64,000 nucleotides of DNA from WHSW01 sp963705955. Its GTDB lineage: Bacteria > Actinomycetota > Thermoleophilia > Solirubrobacterales > 70-9. The notes beneath the pieces were generated by a model. That model did not search any database, was not told the origin of the DNA, and saw only the letters and a list, made by a program, of their open reading frames with translations. The DNA lies in the NCBI GenBank assembly GCA_963705955.1, contig CAVPLH010000006.1, positions 186,001-250,000 on the forward strand, written 5' to 3'. Shown here piece after piece: positions 17,440 through 26,672 of this stretch (the stretch's first letter is position 1; every line of letters starts with the position of its first letter). A program made the position numbers and the translations under genes.

Positions 17440-19077
17440 ATGACGCCCGGCGAGTCCTCCGTCGAAGGCGGCGGGCCGTCCGCAAGCGGCGACGGCGCCA
17501 CAGACGAGCGGGAGTGGGCGGCGGGGAGCCGGCGCCTTGCCGTGCTGCTGGCGATGGCGATGTTCGTACTCGTCGTCGACACCTCGCTGATGAACGTGTC
17601 GATTGCGAAGGTCGTCGAGGACCTCGATACGAGCGTCAGCGGGGTCCAGGGCGCGATCGCGCTCGAGGCGCTGGTCTCGGCCGCCTTCATCCTGATCGGT
17701 AGCAAGGTCGGCGATCTGATCGGGCGCAAGCGGGCCTTCGTCCTCGGACTGCTCGGCTATGCGCTTGGGGCACTGGCGATGGCCTTGTCTCAGGGTCTCA
17801 CCGCGGTCATCGTGTTCTGGGCGATCATCGGCGGACTCGGTGCGTCGCTCTTGCTGCCCGCGATGCAGTCGCTGATCCACGGCAACTTCGAGGGCGCGGA
17901 GCAGAAGAAGGCCTACGCGCTGGTCGGTGCCGCGGCGGCGATCGCCGCGGCTGTCGGGCCGCTGATCGGCGGCTTTTTGACCACCTTCCTGTCGTGGCGG
18001 GTCGGGTTCCTGCTGGAGGTTGTGGTGATCGCGATCGTTCTCCGCGGCGTCGGGCAGATCCGGGACGTGCCCTACACCGGCCCGCGGACCGTCGACGTCG
18101 TCGGCGCCGTGCTTTCGGCCGTCGGCATGGGCGGCGTCGTGATCGGCATCCTCGTCTGGCAGGAGGGCGGGGAGCTCGTCGGTGTCCTGATCGCGGTCGG
18201 CCTCGTCGCGCTCGGGTCCCTGGCCCGCTGGCTCGTCCGGCGCAAGCGCGAGGGCAAGCCGACCCTTCTCGATCCGGAGCTCTTCACGCACGATCTGTTC
18301 CGCCTCGGCATCTCAGGGCAGATGCTCCAGAACATCGCGCTGGGAGGGGCGATGATCGCCCTGCCGATCTATCTGCAGATGGTCCTGGAGTACAACGCCA
18401 TGCAGACCGGCCTGACGCTTGCGCCGCTGTCATTGACGATGTTCGGCACGGCGATTCTCGCCGGCAAGCGGGTTGGCCGCCGCCGGCCGGCGAGCATCAT
18501 TCGCGCCGGATCGGGCCTGCTGACGGTTGGAATGCTGCTGCTGATCCCGATCGTCCCCCGCGCGGACTCCGGCTGGGCGCTCGTCATCCCGCTGATCATC
18601 GCGGGCTGCGGATTGGGGCTTCTGGTGTCACAGCTCAACAACTACACGCTGTCGCCGATCTCCGACGAGCGCGTCAGCGAGGCCGCCGGCGTCAACTCCG
18701 CGGCCGGGTCGTTCGGGCTCTCCTTCGGGCTCGCGTTCGCCGGGGCGATCATGCTCGCCACGCTGTCGATCGCGTTCACCAAGGAGGCCGAGGACAGCAC
18801 CGTGCTCCCCGCCGCCTCCCAGGAGCAGGTCGCGAACGCCCTGGAGGACGACGCGGAGGTGATGAGCAACACCCGACTCGAGGAGCAACTCGCCGATCAG
18901 CCGGCCGAGATTCAGGACGAGATCATCCGGATCAACACCGACGTACGACCGCTCGCCCTGCAGGTCGCGCTGCTCGTCCCGATCCTCGCCGGCCTTCTCG
19001 GGCTGGTGACCGGGTCTCGCATGGTGCGCCGACCCGACCCCGTGGCATCGGAGAGCTCAGAGATGGCCCTCGCGTGA
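17440..19077 (+). CDS. MFS transporter, DHA2 (EmrB/QacA) family
   Basis: 545 aa, about 14 membrane helices. Motif A is present (SKVGDLIGRKRAFVLG), with motif-C-like GAAAAIAAAVGPLIGGFLTT after helix 5. Helix 1 reads LAVLLAMAMFVLVVDTSLMN, where the Asp (VDTSLMNV) is typical of drug:H+ antiporters of the 14-TMS family. A periplasmic loop between the last helices (residues about 455-500) is long and acidic. It may form a unit with DUF6325 and SHOCT. Probable multidrug/H+ antiporter; substrates unknown. Confidence 0.85.
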   Translation: MTPGESSVEGGGPSASGDGATDEREWAAGSRRLAVLLAMAMFVLVVDTSLMNVSIAKVVEDLDTSVSGVQGAIALEALVSAAFILIGSKVGDLIGRKRAFVLGLLGYALGALAMALSQGLTAVIVFWAIIGGLGASLLLPAMQSLIHGNFEGAEQKKAYALVGAAAAIAAAVGPLIGGFLTTFLSWRVGFLLEVVVIAIVLRGVGQIRDVPYTGPRTVDVVGAVLSAVGMGGVVIGILVWQEGGELVGVLIAVGLVALGSLARWLVRRKREGKPTLLDPELFTHDLFRLGISGQMLQNIALGGAMIALPIYLQMVLEYNAMQTGLTLAPLSLTMFGTAILAGKRVGRRRPASIIRAGSGLLTVGMLLLIPIVPRADSGWALVIPLIIAGCGLGLLVSQLNNYTLSPISDERVSEAAGVNSAAGSFGLSFGLAFAGAIMLATLSIAFTKEAEDSTVLPAASQEQVANALEDDAEVMSNTRLEEQLADQPAEIQDEIIRINTDVRPLALQVALLVPILAGLLGLVTGSRMVRRPDPVASESSEMALA

Positions 19078-19137
19078 CCGGAGGCCGACGCGGCAACTAT
19101 CCCGCGACGGGTTCTGCGAGCGCAGCCAGACAGCCGT

Positions 19138-19168
19138 GCGGCCGCCCGCGCTTGGCGCGGGCGGCCGC
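19138..19168. terminator. Bidirectional hairpin between convergent genes
   Basis: Perfect 14-bp GC-only stem (19138-19151 with 19155-19168) and a 3-nt TTG loop. It lies between the end of the plus-strand transporter and the end of the minus-strand lipocalin-like gene. No U-tract follows on either side, as is common for actinobacterial terminators. Confidence 0.65.
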
Positions 19169-19221
19169 GGGCCTGATTGGCCCTGTCCGGCGGTACGCGA
19201 GCACCTCGGCCGGGCCGGCTC

Positions 19222-19731
19222 CTACCGAACCCGGACGAAGGTCCCGTGGGCGGTTTCGGTGTCGCTCACCGGAAAGCTGAGCACGAGCCGATTGCCGCGC
19301 AGGTCGTAGTGGCGGACCAGCTTGATGCCCTCGAACTGGGGAACCGAGGAATATTGGACGTGGTGGACGACCTCTTGCGCCCGGGCCCGGACCTCGAGCG
19401 TCCCCGTGTACCAGAGCTTGCCCGGGTTCGTCTTGTCCGCGACGAGTGCCCACACGTCGCCCTGTGGCGTGTAGGTGAGCTTGCCGGTCGGCTGCGGAGA
19501 GTACGAGCCGGTCACGTTCCCGTCCTGATCGGTGATCGGGAACGCGGTCAGGCGCCAGGTCCCGACCAGGGCCTGTGCGACCTCCGCGCGAGTCGTTGGT
19601 TTCGCGGACTGGCCCTTGCTCGGACCCGCGATCGCGATCGCCGCCAGACCGAGCGCGACCAGCAGGGCGACGCCCAAGAGCGCTGTCGCTCGCCCGATCG
19701 TGCTTCTCGTGATCTTTCGCTGTGGATTCAT
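19222..19731 (-). CDS. Secreted lipocalin-like domain protein
   Basis: 169 aa. ATG 19731 follows AGAGGGAGC; the frame upstream to 19818 lacks an RBS. A signal peptide/anchor (ATALLGVALLVALGLAAIAIA) precedes the domain. The lipocalin-type start is QALVGTWRLTAF (GxW motif), followed by PTGKLTYTPQGDVWALVAD and a closing HYDLRGNRLVLSFPVSD. This matches the Lipocalin_5-type family of small barrels. Ligand unknown. Monocistronic, with the hairpin at 19138 as likely terminator. Confidence 0.75.
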   Translation of the reverse strand: MNPQRKITRSTIGRATALLGVALLVALGLAAIAIAGPSKGQSAKPTTRAEVAQALVGTWRLTAFPITDQDGNVTGSYSPQPTGKLTYTPQGDVWALVADKTNPGKLWYTGTLEVRARAQEVVHHVQYSSVPQFEGIKLVRHYDLRGNRLVLSFPVSDTETAHGTFVRVR

Positions 19732-19830
19732 GCTCCCTCTCCTGTGTGGCCGATGGGTCTCACCGGGTCGATGTGGTTGGACGCTTGTCAGTCTGGTCGC
19801 CGTCACCTCGGCGAACATCCCCCATCTGGG

Positions 19831-22807
19831 CTATTTTGCGTCGATCCCCCCTGGGTGATCCGGGGCGGATGCGGGGTCGGTCCCCGCCCCTGCGTGCTTG
19901 ACGGCTCGAGCGGTCAGCTCGGCGCGACCGTGCACTTCGAGCTTTCTGAAGATGTGGGCGAGGTGGGTCTTGACCGTCTCCTTGGAGATGAACATCCGCT
20001 CGCGATCTGGGGGTTGGTGAGGCCCTCGGCGACCAGCTCAGCCACCTTGACCTCAGTCGGGGTGAGCGACTCCCAGCCGCCCGGCGGTCGCCGGCGCGGG
20101 CCGCGCGCCCGGCGCGCCCAGTCGAGCGCGTCGTCGGTGCTCAGCTCGGCGCCCTGGGCGCGCGCGGCCTCGTAGGCCTCGTCGCCGAGCGCCTTTCGAA
20201 GCCCCAGGTCGATCTCAGCCCAGTGCTCGGCCTCGGGCGGCACCCGGACGACGCCGATCTCGGCCCGGGCGCGCTCGGCCGCGGCGAACAGCCGGACCGC
20301 GTCTTCGTGGGCCTCGACGCCCGCCGCGACCTCCGCCAGCGCGTCGAGGCAGGCGGGCACGTAGGTCGCGTGGCCGCCCTCGACGCAGGCGTCGAGGTGC
20401 GCGAGCGCGTGCTGCTGGGCCTCCGTCCACTCCCCGCGTGCGGCGGCCAGGCGGCCGAGGGTGAGGGCGGCGCGCGTCTCGTGCAGGCGATGGCCAAGCT
20501 CCGCCCCGCTCGCCCCCGCCCGGAGCGCGGTGGACTCGGCCTCGCCGTCCACCAGCAGTCGTTGCGCCTCGGCAAGCAGGCAGAGCGCCCACACCGTTGT
20601 CGCGGCGTCGCGCCCCTCGACCAGCGCCACCAGACCGTCGAGCCGGTCGCGGGCCTGCTCGAGACGGCCGGCGGCCAGTTCAGCCCATGCGATCGCGAGT
20701 AGCAGCCACGGCACGGCGATCCCGGCGCCGAGCCTCAGGGTGCGTTCGAGCCGCGGCTGCAGGTACTCGAGCGGGCGCTCGGCCTCGCCCTGCCAGACAT
20801 CGATGAGCCCGGTGAAGATGTCCGCAAATGCCTCCCAGACCGGCTCGCCCGGTGGCCGCCACCGCCGCTCGCAGCCGCTCGAGCGCCTCGCGCGCCTCGG
20901 CGAAGCGACCGTCGAAATGAGCCGGCACAGCGACCCAGAGCCAGCGCCGGGCGACCTGGAGGGGGTCGCCCAGCCGCTCGGCGAGCGCGGCGACCTCCTC
21001 GTTGGCGCGGGTGGCCTCCGCGTGTTTGGCTTCGAACAGGTAGGTAAGAGCCGTCGGCTGCTCGGACGCCACGAGCGCCCAGTCGTCGCCGGCCGCCCTC
21101 GCGAGCTCGGCCGCGCGCTGCAGCTCCGCTCGCCCGGCGCGGGGGTTCACGAACTGCACCGCGCTACCTACGTCGCAGCGCGCCCGCGCCGCGGTTGCCC
21201 GGTCGCCGACCTCCTCGGCGAGCGCCAGCGCCTCGGTCGCGTACACCTCCGACTCTTGGAAATCGCCCACCCAGACCGCGATGTAGGCGCGACTTTCGAT
21301 CGCCCGTGCGCGCAGCGCGGGCTCCGTGTCGCCGCAGACATCGAGCGAGCGCGAATGCGCGAGCTCGGCCTCGGCGAAGCGGCCGCGCGTGCACCACCAG
21401 CGATAGAGCGCCGCGCAGAAGCGCAGCGCGAACGGGGGCTCGCTGCGCAGCGCGTGGTCGATCGCCGCCGCCAGGTTGGCCGCCTCGGGATCGAGGAGCT
21501 CGAGGAACTCGAGCTGGCGGGCGGTCTCCAGGTGGGGGCCGGCCCGTTCCGCGAGCGCGAGGTAGTAGTCGCGGTGGCGGGCGCGTGTGGTTTCTTCTTC
21601 TCCGGCCTCTGTGAGGCGCTCGAGCCCGTATTGGCGCACGGTTTCGAGGAGGCGATACCGGACCTCCGAGTCGCGCTCCTCGGCGATCACCAGCGACTGG
21701 TCGACCAGCGAGCCGAGCAGGTCGAGCACGTCCTCGCGCTCGACCCCTTCCCCGGCGCAGACCTCCTCGGCCGCCTCGAGGGTAAAGCCGCCGGCGAAGA
21801 CCGCGAGGCGGCGAAGCAGCGCTCGCTCTTGATCGGAGAGCAGCTCGTGGCTCCAGTCGACCGAGGCGCGCAGGGTCTTGAGCCGGGGAGTGGCCGTACG
21901 CGGGCCGCCGGTCAGGAGGCGAAAGCGGTCGGCGAGCCCGGTGGCGATCTGCGGCGACCGAGAGCATCCGCACCCGGGCGGCGGCGAGCTCGATCGCCAG
22001 CGGCAGGCCGTCGAGCTCGGTGCAGATCGCGGCCACCGAGTCGGCGTCGGCTGGGCCGAGCGCGAGCTCGGGGCGGGCCCCGGCGGCCCGCTCGATGAAC
22101 AGCGCCACGGCGTCGGAGGCGCCGTCGGCCTTGGCCGACCCGGCAGGGGCCTCCTCTTGCTCTGCGCCCCCGATCCCGGGCAACGACAGCGACGGCACCC
22201 GCCACTCGATCTCGCCGGAGACCCCGAGCGGCGCCCGGCTCGTGGCCAGGACGACCACCTCGGGGGCGGCCTGAAGGAGCGCCTCGGTCGCCTCCGCGCA
22301 TGCTTGCAGCAGGTGCTCGCAGTTATCGAGCACGACGAGGGCTTTGCGAGAGGCGAGGTAGGCGCCGGCCGCCTGGAGCTCTGTCACCCCCGGAAGCGGG
22401 CGGACCCCGAGCGCCGCGGCGATCGCCGCGCCGACGAGCCGCTCGTCTGAAAGCGGCGCGAGCTCGACCCACCAGGCGCCGTCGGGGAAGCGCGCGAGGG
22501 TCTCGGAGGCGACCTGGACGGCGAGGCGGGTCTTGCCGGCGCCGCCGGCCCCGGTCAGCGTCAAGAGGCGGTGCTCTGAGATCAGGCGTCCGACCTCCGC
22601 GAGCTCGCGCTCGCGCCCGATGAAGCTCGAGAGCTGGACCGGGAGGTTGTTGGGCAGGGCGTTCACGCCCTGCGGCAGGGGTACTCCCGGGGGTCCCCCC
22701 AGTTCGCTCCGGAGCTCTTGGCTGCCGTCTATGGCGACGAGCAGCACTCCCCGCGGGCTACTCGGAGTGATGTCGGCGGAGAACGTGGGTCGACAGTAGC
22801 CATCCAC
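19831..22807 (-). pseudogene. LuxR-family ATP-binding (NB-ARC/TPR) regulator, three frameshifts
   Basis: A regulator of about 970 aa read in successive frames. The N-part from 22807 has NNLPVQLSSFIGRERELAEV, Walker A TGAGGAGKTRLAV and Walker B KALVVLDNCEHLL. After a shift near 21955 come IATGLADRFRLLTGG, AVFAGGFTLEAAEEV and TPR helices. After a shift near 20853, EPVWEAFADIFTG continues to SLTPTEVKVAELVAEGLTNP. A last shift near 19998 restores MFISKETVKTHLAHIFRKLE, the GerE helix-turn-helix, ending DHPGGIDAK. All domains are intact apart from the indels, so either recent decay or sequencing error applies. Signal unknown. Confidence 0.8.
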
Positions 22808-22969
22808 GTTGAGCCGCGGCGCGGGTCCACGTCGGCGTACGTCAGCCGGCCGAACATCTTGTTCTATCCTTCTCCTCCGTGAGGGGATTCGCCCCGGCTT
22901 CGGGCGTTCTCCGAAGACTATATCGAGCCGATTTACACCCCGTGCAAAGGGGAAAGTGGAGGGTTCACG

Positions 22970-23245
22970 ATGACCGCGCGCTTGCTTGACTACGCAGCGC
23001 CGGTGCTACGCGCGGCGCGCATCGAAGCCAAGCTCAGCCAGGCCGAGATCGCCGAACGCGCCGGGGTCAGCCACTCGACGATCTCGCGCATGGAGACGGG
23101 GAAGGCGTGGCCAAGCGGAACGAATGTCGAATCCGTGATCGACGCCTACGCGACCGTTACCGGCGTCAGCCAGCTCGAGTTCCTGGAGCGCGTTATCGAC
23201 GTCTGGCGCGGGGACGAGCGCGGGGGCGCGAACGGTCGGGCCTGA
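22970..23245 (+). CDS. XRE-family helix-turn-helix protein
   Basis: 91 aa. A HTH_3 domain is complete: VLRAARIEAKLSQAEIAERA followed by GVSHSTISRMETGKAWPS, with a short C-terminal helix EFLERVIDVWRGDE. ATG 22970 follows GTGGAGGGTTCACG. It is divergent from the broken LAL regulator and converges with the MarR/TetR fusion gene. Probable DNA-binding regulator; target unknown. Confidence 0.8.
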   Translation: MTARLLDYAAPVLRAARIEAKLSQAEIAERAGVSHSTISRMETGKAWPSGTNVESVIDAYATVTGVSQLEFLERVIDVWRGDERGGANGRA

Positions 23246-23257
23246 CAGCAACCGCTG

Positions 23258-24409
23258 TCAGCGTGCCGGTTGTGCCTCGAGCCAGCGCTCGACCGCTGCG
23301 CTCCCCTGCTCCACCGCCGCCTCGGGCGTGGCCCCCTGATGACGCAGGGTTCGCCACACCTCGAGGTCGGTGAGTGCTCTCAGCGCCGCGACCGAGGAGC
23401 TGTCCGGGGGTTGCGGGCGTAGCGCCTCGACGACGAGGGCGTCGAACGAGTTGTCGAGCTCTTCCATCGACTCATCCAGCACCGGCACATCGTTGCGCTC
23501 GCGGCGCGCAGCCGTGATGCCGTCGCCTCCGCGCTCGTAGGCGCCGAACAACGTCTCGACCAGGCGGTGGATCCGCTCGTTCTCCGACGAGGCGCCGGCG
23601 AAGACTCGGGGCGCTCGGTCGGCGGGCGGAAACTGCAGGCTCTCCATGAAGTGCTGGCCGCAGCTTCTGACCAGGTCGTCCTGGGTGGGGAACAGCGCCT
23701 CTATGGTCTCCAATGGCACACCCGCCATGTCGGCGATCTCCGGCCGCGTGGTCGCCTGGATGCCTCGGCTTGTGTGCAGCTCGAGCGTGGACTCGATGAT
23801 TCGCTCGCGGGTGGGATCGACCTCGCGGGGCTCGCCGGGCTCGTCGCCGTACGCCGCCTCGAAGCCGCGCCGCAGGGCCTCCTGCCAGAACTCCGAGTTC
23901 GGTGATCGCTGCGAAGTGGGCGCCTCCTCGAGCGAACGCTGCCCGCGCGGCGTCAGCTGCCAGAACACCTGGCGGCCGACCTTGCGCCGGGTGACGAGAC
24001 CGCTCTCCAGCAGCCGGCGGCCGGTCCGGCTCACCTGGGTCTCGTCGATCTCGAGCAGGCGGCGGAGCTCTGTGCCGCCCAGCTGCGGCGAGTCGTCGAG
24101 CACGCGCAGGAAGTCGTGGGCCTGCGTTCCCTGGGCCACGGCGGGCCGTGATGGCACGCGCTCGAGTCCCCAGTGCGCGAAGGCGATTGCCGCGTCCAGC
24201 CATCCGACCAGTCCCTGATCGCCATCGGCTCGCGCGCGGGCATCGCGGAGGGCGTGAAGGCAGGCCGCAAGGGTCTCGTCGTCACATTCGAGCAGCGCAT
24301 CGACCAGACCGAGTGCCACGGCCTCCAAGCGGGCCGGCTCCGCGTCGAGTCTCTCGATCCGCGACACCAGGGCGTTTACCCGGGATTGGTTTACGGTGGG
24401 CGCGGCCAT
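23258..24409 (-). CDS. MarR-type winged helix fused to TetR-type regulator
   Basis: 383 aa, about twice normal TetR length. Residues about 98-162 form a MarR-like winged helix: LGGTELRRLLEIDETQVSRT, GRRLLESGLVTRRKVGRQVF, WQLTPRGQ. Residues about 200-245 form a TetR HTH: TRERIIESTLELHTSRGIQA, TRPEIADMAGVPLETIEALF. A helical ligand domain follows to the end. The first 95 aa are helical. Two DNA-binding domains in one chain is unusual. It is divergent from the nitrilase-superfamily gene with a 45-bp gap holding a candidate operator, so autoregulation and control of that enzyme are likely. Confidence 0.75.
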   Translation of the reverse strand: MAAPTVNQSRVNALVSRIERLDAEPARLEAVALGLVDALLECDDETLAACLHALRDARARADGDQGLVGWLDAAIAFAHWGLERVPSRPAVAQGTQAHDFLRVLDDSPQLGGTELRRLLEIDETQVSRTGRRLLESGLVTRRKVGRQVFWQLTPRGQRSLEEAPTSQRSPNSEFWQEALRRGFEAAYGDEPGEPREVDPTRERIIESTLELHTSRGIQATTRPEIADMAGVPLETIEALFPTQDDLVRSCGQHFMESLQFPPADRAPRVFAGASSENERIHRLVETLFGAYERGGDGITAARRERNDVPVLDESMEELDNSFDALVVEALRPQPPDSSSVAALRALTDLEVWRTLRHQGATPEAAVEQGSAAVERWLEAQPAR

Positions 24410-24430
24410 GGCCTCATCCTAGCACAATTG

Positions 24431-24448
24431 TTGTCAACTATCTGTCAA
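24431..24448. promoter_or_regulatory. Candidate operator between TetR-fusion and nitrilase genes
   Basis: TTGTCAACTATCTGTCAA is an imperfect dyad (six of nine positions pair) and also contains two TGTCAA direct repeats. It sits in the short divergent gap. Reading the minus strand gives TTGACA elements that could serve as -35 for the regulator gene. Binding is inferred, not shown. Confidence 0.4.
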
Positions 24449-24535
24449 GTGTGATGCAAAGACTACGCCGATTACTTCTGCGAGCTGTTCGATCGGCTCG
24501 ACCCAGCCGAGTTCCACGCCGCGGGCGAGGCCTGG

Positions 24536-25792
24536 ATGGGGGATGCGACGGTCGCGGCCACCGCCGCCGGGATCGAGCAGGCGGCGCTTGACGGTGAGCC
24601 CGTCGGGGTGCCCGAGGGCGGGCGTCAGACTTTCGCCGTCCTGCTCGGCCTCGACGCCGCCCTCGCACACGCCAGCCCGCTGTTCGGCGCGGCCGCCCCG
24701 CCCGCCCTCGTCGAATACGCGCTCCGCTACGCGGAGTCGGGCCGGTTCGACTCCGGCAACCTTCCCGGCGCCCTCCTGCCCCGCTTTGCCCGCCCGGGTC
24801 GCCGCGGCCAGCTGCCCGATGACCTGGCCGACGCCTTCGGCTCGGTGGTCCGGGTCAACCCGGCCGACTGGGACGCCTGCGATCACATCGCCCTGCCGGC
24901 CCGCTCGCGCCTGACCCGGCCGGAGCGCGAAGCCGGCCTCCGCGTAGCCACCACCCCGATGATCCGCGAGCCCGCCGAGTTGGAGTGGGAGGTGGAGGAG
25001 CGCTCCGGTTTGCGCTTCTATCGGATCCATCCCGCCGATCGCGAGCCGACGGCGGCGCGGGTGGAGAAGGTGATCACGGCGTGGGATGAGCAGGACGTGG
25101 CGATCGGCATCGCGCCCGAGCTCTGCCTATCCCGCGCGCTGCTCGAGCGCTGGCAGGTTGCGCTCAGGGAGCGCGAGGGCGCGGCGGCCAGCCGGCTGCG
25201 CCTCGTCGTTGCGGGCAGCGGCAACCTGGACGGCTCCTCACCGCCGACAAACGAAGCGGTGATGCTCGACGCGCGCACGGGCGAGGTGCTCGTCCGTCAG
25301 CGCAAGGTCCACCCATTCAACTTCTCCCAGCAAGACCTGAAGTTGTGGGGGCTGGCCGATCGCCTCACCGCTCCGATCGACGAGGACCTTTCCCGCGGCC
25401 GGCGAGTGTGCGTGGTGGAAGCAGGCGGCGCCCGGCTCGCGATCCTGGTCTGCGAGGACCTGGCTCGGTTACACGCGTTCGCTGCGGCCCTTCACGCCCA
25501 CGGGGTGTCGCTGCTCCTGGTGCCGGTGTTCGCTCGACCGACCAAGGACCGACGCTGGGAGCGCGCGCGGGCCGAGGTCTACAGCGACGCCATCGGCTCG
25601 AGCGTCGTGGTGGCAAACAGCCTCGTGGTCGCTGAGATCCTGCGCAGCCCAGCGCCTTGGGGGACGGCGATCGCCGTCGCGCCCGGTTGCGCCGCGGTGG
25701 GCCACTCCTCCGAGCCCGACGACATAGTGGTGTTCGCGCTCGAGGGCGACGGCCCGCGCGTGGCGCACGAGCGGGTCAGTGCGTCGGTCTGA
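24536..25792 (+). CDS. Nitrilase-superfamily (carbon-nitrogen hydrolase) protein
   Basis: 418 aa as annotated. The C-terminal 260 aa are a CN-hydrolase fold with the Glu-Lys-Cys triad: IAPELCL (Glu), VRQRKVHPFN (Lys) and AILVCEDLAR (Cys). The N-terminal 130 aa are a separate unidentified region. The reading frame looks coding upstream of ATG 24536 (YADYFCELFDRLDPAEFHAA) back to a stop at 24454. An ATG at 24454 lies in another frame, so the true 5' end may carry a one-base indel. Amide or nitrile hydrolysis is the family reaction; substrate unknown. Divergent from its likely regulator. Confidence 0.7.
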   Translation: MGDATVAATAAGIEQAALDGEPVGVPEGGRQTFAVLLGLDAALAHASPLFGAAAPPALVEYALRYAESGRFDSGNLPGALLPRFARPGRRGQLPDDLADAFGSVVRVNPADWDACDHIALPARSRLTRPEREAGLRVATTPMIREPAELEWEVEERSGLRFYRIHPADREPTAARVEKVITAWDEQDVAIGIAPELCLSRALLERWQVALREREGAAASRLRLVVAGSGNLDGSSPPTNEAVMLDARTGEVLVRQRKVHPFNFSQQDLKLWGLADRLTAPIDEDLSRGRRVCVVEAGGARLAILVCEDLARLHAFAAALHAHGVSLLLVPVFARPTKDRRWERARAEVYSDAIGSSVVVANSLVVAEILRSPAPWGTAIAVAPGCAAVGHSSEPDDIVVFALEGDGPRVAHERVSASV

Positions 25793-25820
25793 CGAGCGCC
25801 TCCGGGCCGCCGGTCCGTCG

Positions 25821-25854
25821 CCTCTCCGCGGCAACCGAAGCGGTTACGCGGAGG
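25821..25854. terminator. Hairpin at convergent gene ends
   Basis: Stem made of CCTC-CCGCG with CGCGGAGG (one bulged T) and an inner AACCG-AAG-CGGTT stem-loop. It lies between the nitrilase gene (plus) and the TetR gene (minus) and overlaps the TetR stop codon. It can serve both genes. Confidence 0.5.
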
Positions 25855-26465
25855 TAGCCGCCGCCGTGAGCCGGCAATCCAGCGCGCGGCGAGCCCGGTC
25901 GATCGGTGCCGATTCCTGGCTGACCGCGAACTGCGCGTTGGCGAGCGACAGGTAGGCGCCGAGCTCGAAGGCGAGCTGCTCGGGATCCTCTGAAGGATCG
26001 ATCGCGCCCTCGGCTTGGGCGTCGCGGACGGCCGTCTCGAGTTGCCGCGAAAATTCGTCCACGACCGCGACCGCACCGTCACGTACCGGCCCTGGTCGCA
26101 GCGCCATCTCCGCAGCGACCGACGCGAAGAAGCAGCCGCCCGGGTAGACGCCACCCTCGACGTAGGTCAGGTAGCTCTCGAAGCAGTCGCCTCACTCGCT
26201 CGAGCCCGGTGGGGGCAACCGAGGCCGGCTCGATCACCTGCTCGGTGAACTCGGCGCGCGCCATCTCGATCGTCGCGACCTGGAGCTCCTCCTTGGAGCC
26301 GAAGTGGGCGAAGAGGCCGCTCTTGCTCATCCCTACGGCCTCTGCCAGGCGGCCGATCGAAAGGCCGCTGATGCCCTCGACGGTTGCGAGCTGGCCGGCC
26401 TCACGCAGAATCGCGTTCCGGCTTCGTTCGCCGTCGCTGCGCCGCCGGCGCGGAGGGTTCCTCAT
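25844..26465 (-). pseudogene. TetR/AcrR regulator of the MMPL gene, frameshifted
   Basis: From ATG 26465: SRNAILREAGQLATVEGISG, LSIGRLAEAVGMSKSGLFAH, FGSKEELQVATIEMARAEF, a complete TetR HTH of the type with GMSKSGLFAHF. Near 26180 a one-base shift moves to the frame SYLTYVEGGVYPGGCFFASV, AAEMALRPGPVRDGAVAVVD, ending at 25844. The corrected length is about 207 aa. It is divergent from the MMPL transporter with a 19-bp inverted-repeat operator between them, so it is very probably the repressor of that pump. As given the ligand domain is out of frame. Confidence 0.75.
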
Positions 26466-26493
26466 GGCTGCTCTGGATATTCATCACACTCCC

Positions 26494-26522
26494 TTCAAAG
26501 TTAGCACGATCGGTCGTATACT
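26494..26522 (+). promoter_or_regulatory. Promoter of the MMPL transcription unit
   Basis: TTCAAA (26494-26499) and TATACT (26517-26522) are separated by 17 bp, reading toward the 34-aa ORF and the MMPL gene. The left operator half-site fills the spacer exactly, so repressor binding would block RNA polymerase. Confidence 0.55.
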
Positions 26523-26551
26523 CTCCGCGACGTACGAACGATCGTGCTAAC
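26500..26551. promoter_or_regulatory. TetR operator pair (inverted repeat)
   Basis: GTTAGCACGATCGGTCGTA at 26500-26518 and its reverse complement at 26533-26551 match at 18 of 19 positions, with a 14-bp gap. Each half also contains an internal ACGA-N4-TCGT dyad, typical for a TetR dimer site, so two dimers may bind. It lies between the divergent TetR and MMPL genes. Confidence 0.7.
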
Positions 26552-26567
26552 TAGAGGAGGCTTTCCC

Positions 26568-26672
26568 GTGACCACCGCACCAGAGCCAGACACCTATCTG
26601 ATCCTTCGCCGGGGCGCGCGGCGGTCCGTCGCGGACCGCCATCTGGGCCTCAAGGGACGGGTGCAGCGATGA
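26568..26672 (+). CDS. 34-aa leader ORF coupled to the MMPL gene
   Basis: GTG 26568 follows a strong AGAGGAGG site. The product starts MTTAPEPDTYLILRRGARRS and ends KGRVQR. Its TGA overlaps the ATG of the MMPL gene (ATGA at 26669), so it would couple translation. It is basic, has no known motif, and could be a leader peptide or the remnant of a longer gene. Confidence 0.4.
   Translation: MTTAPEPDTYLILRRGARRSVADRHLGLKGRVQR

Noticed and set aside
17272..18291. Long minus-strand ORF of 339 codons
   Set aside because: It is the antisense shadow of the DHA2 transporter; composition is Arg/Asp/Glu-rich with no motif or RBS.
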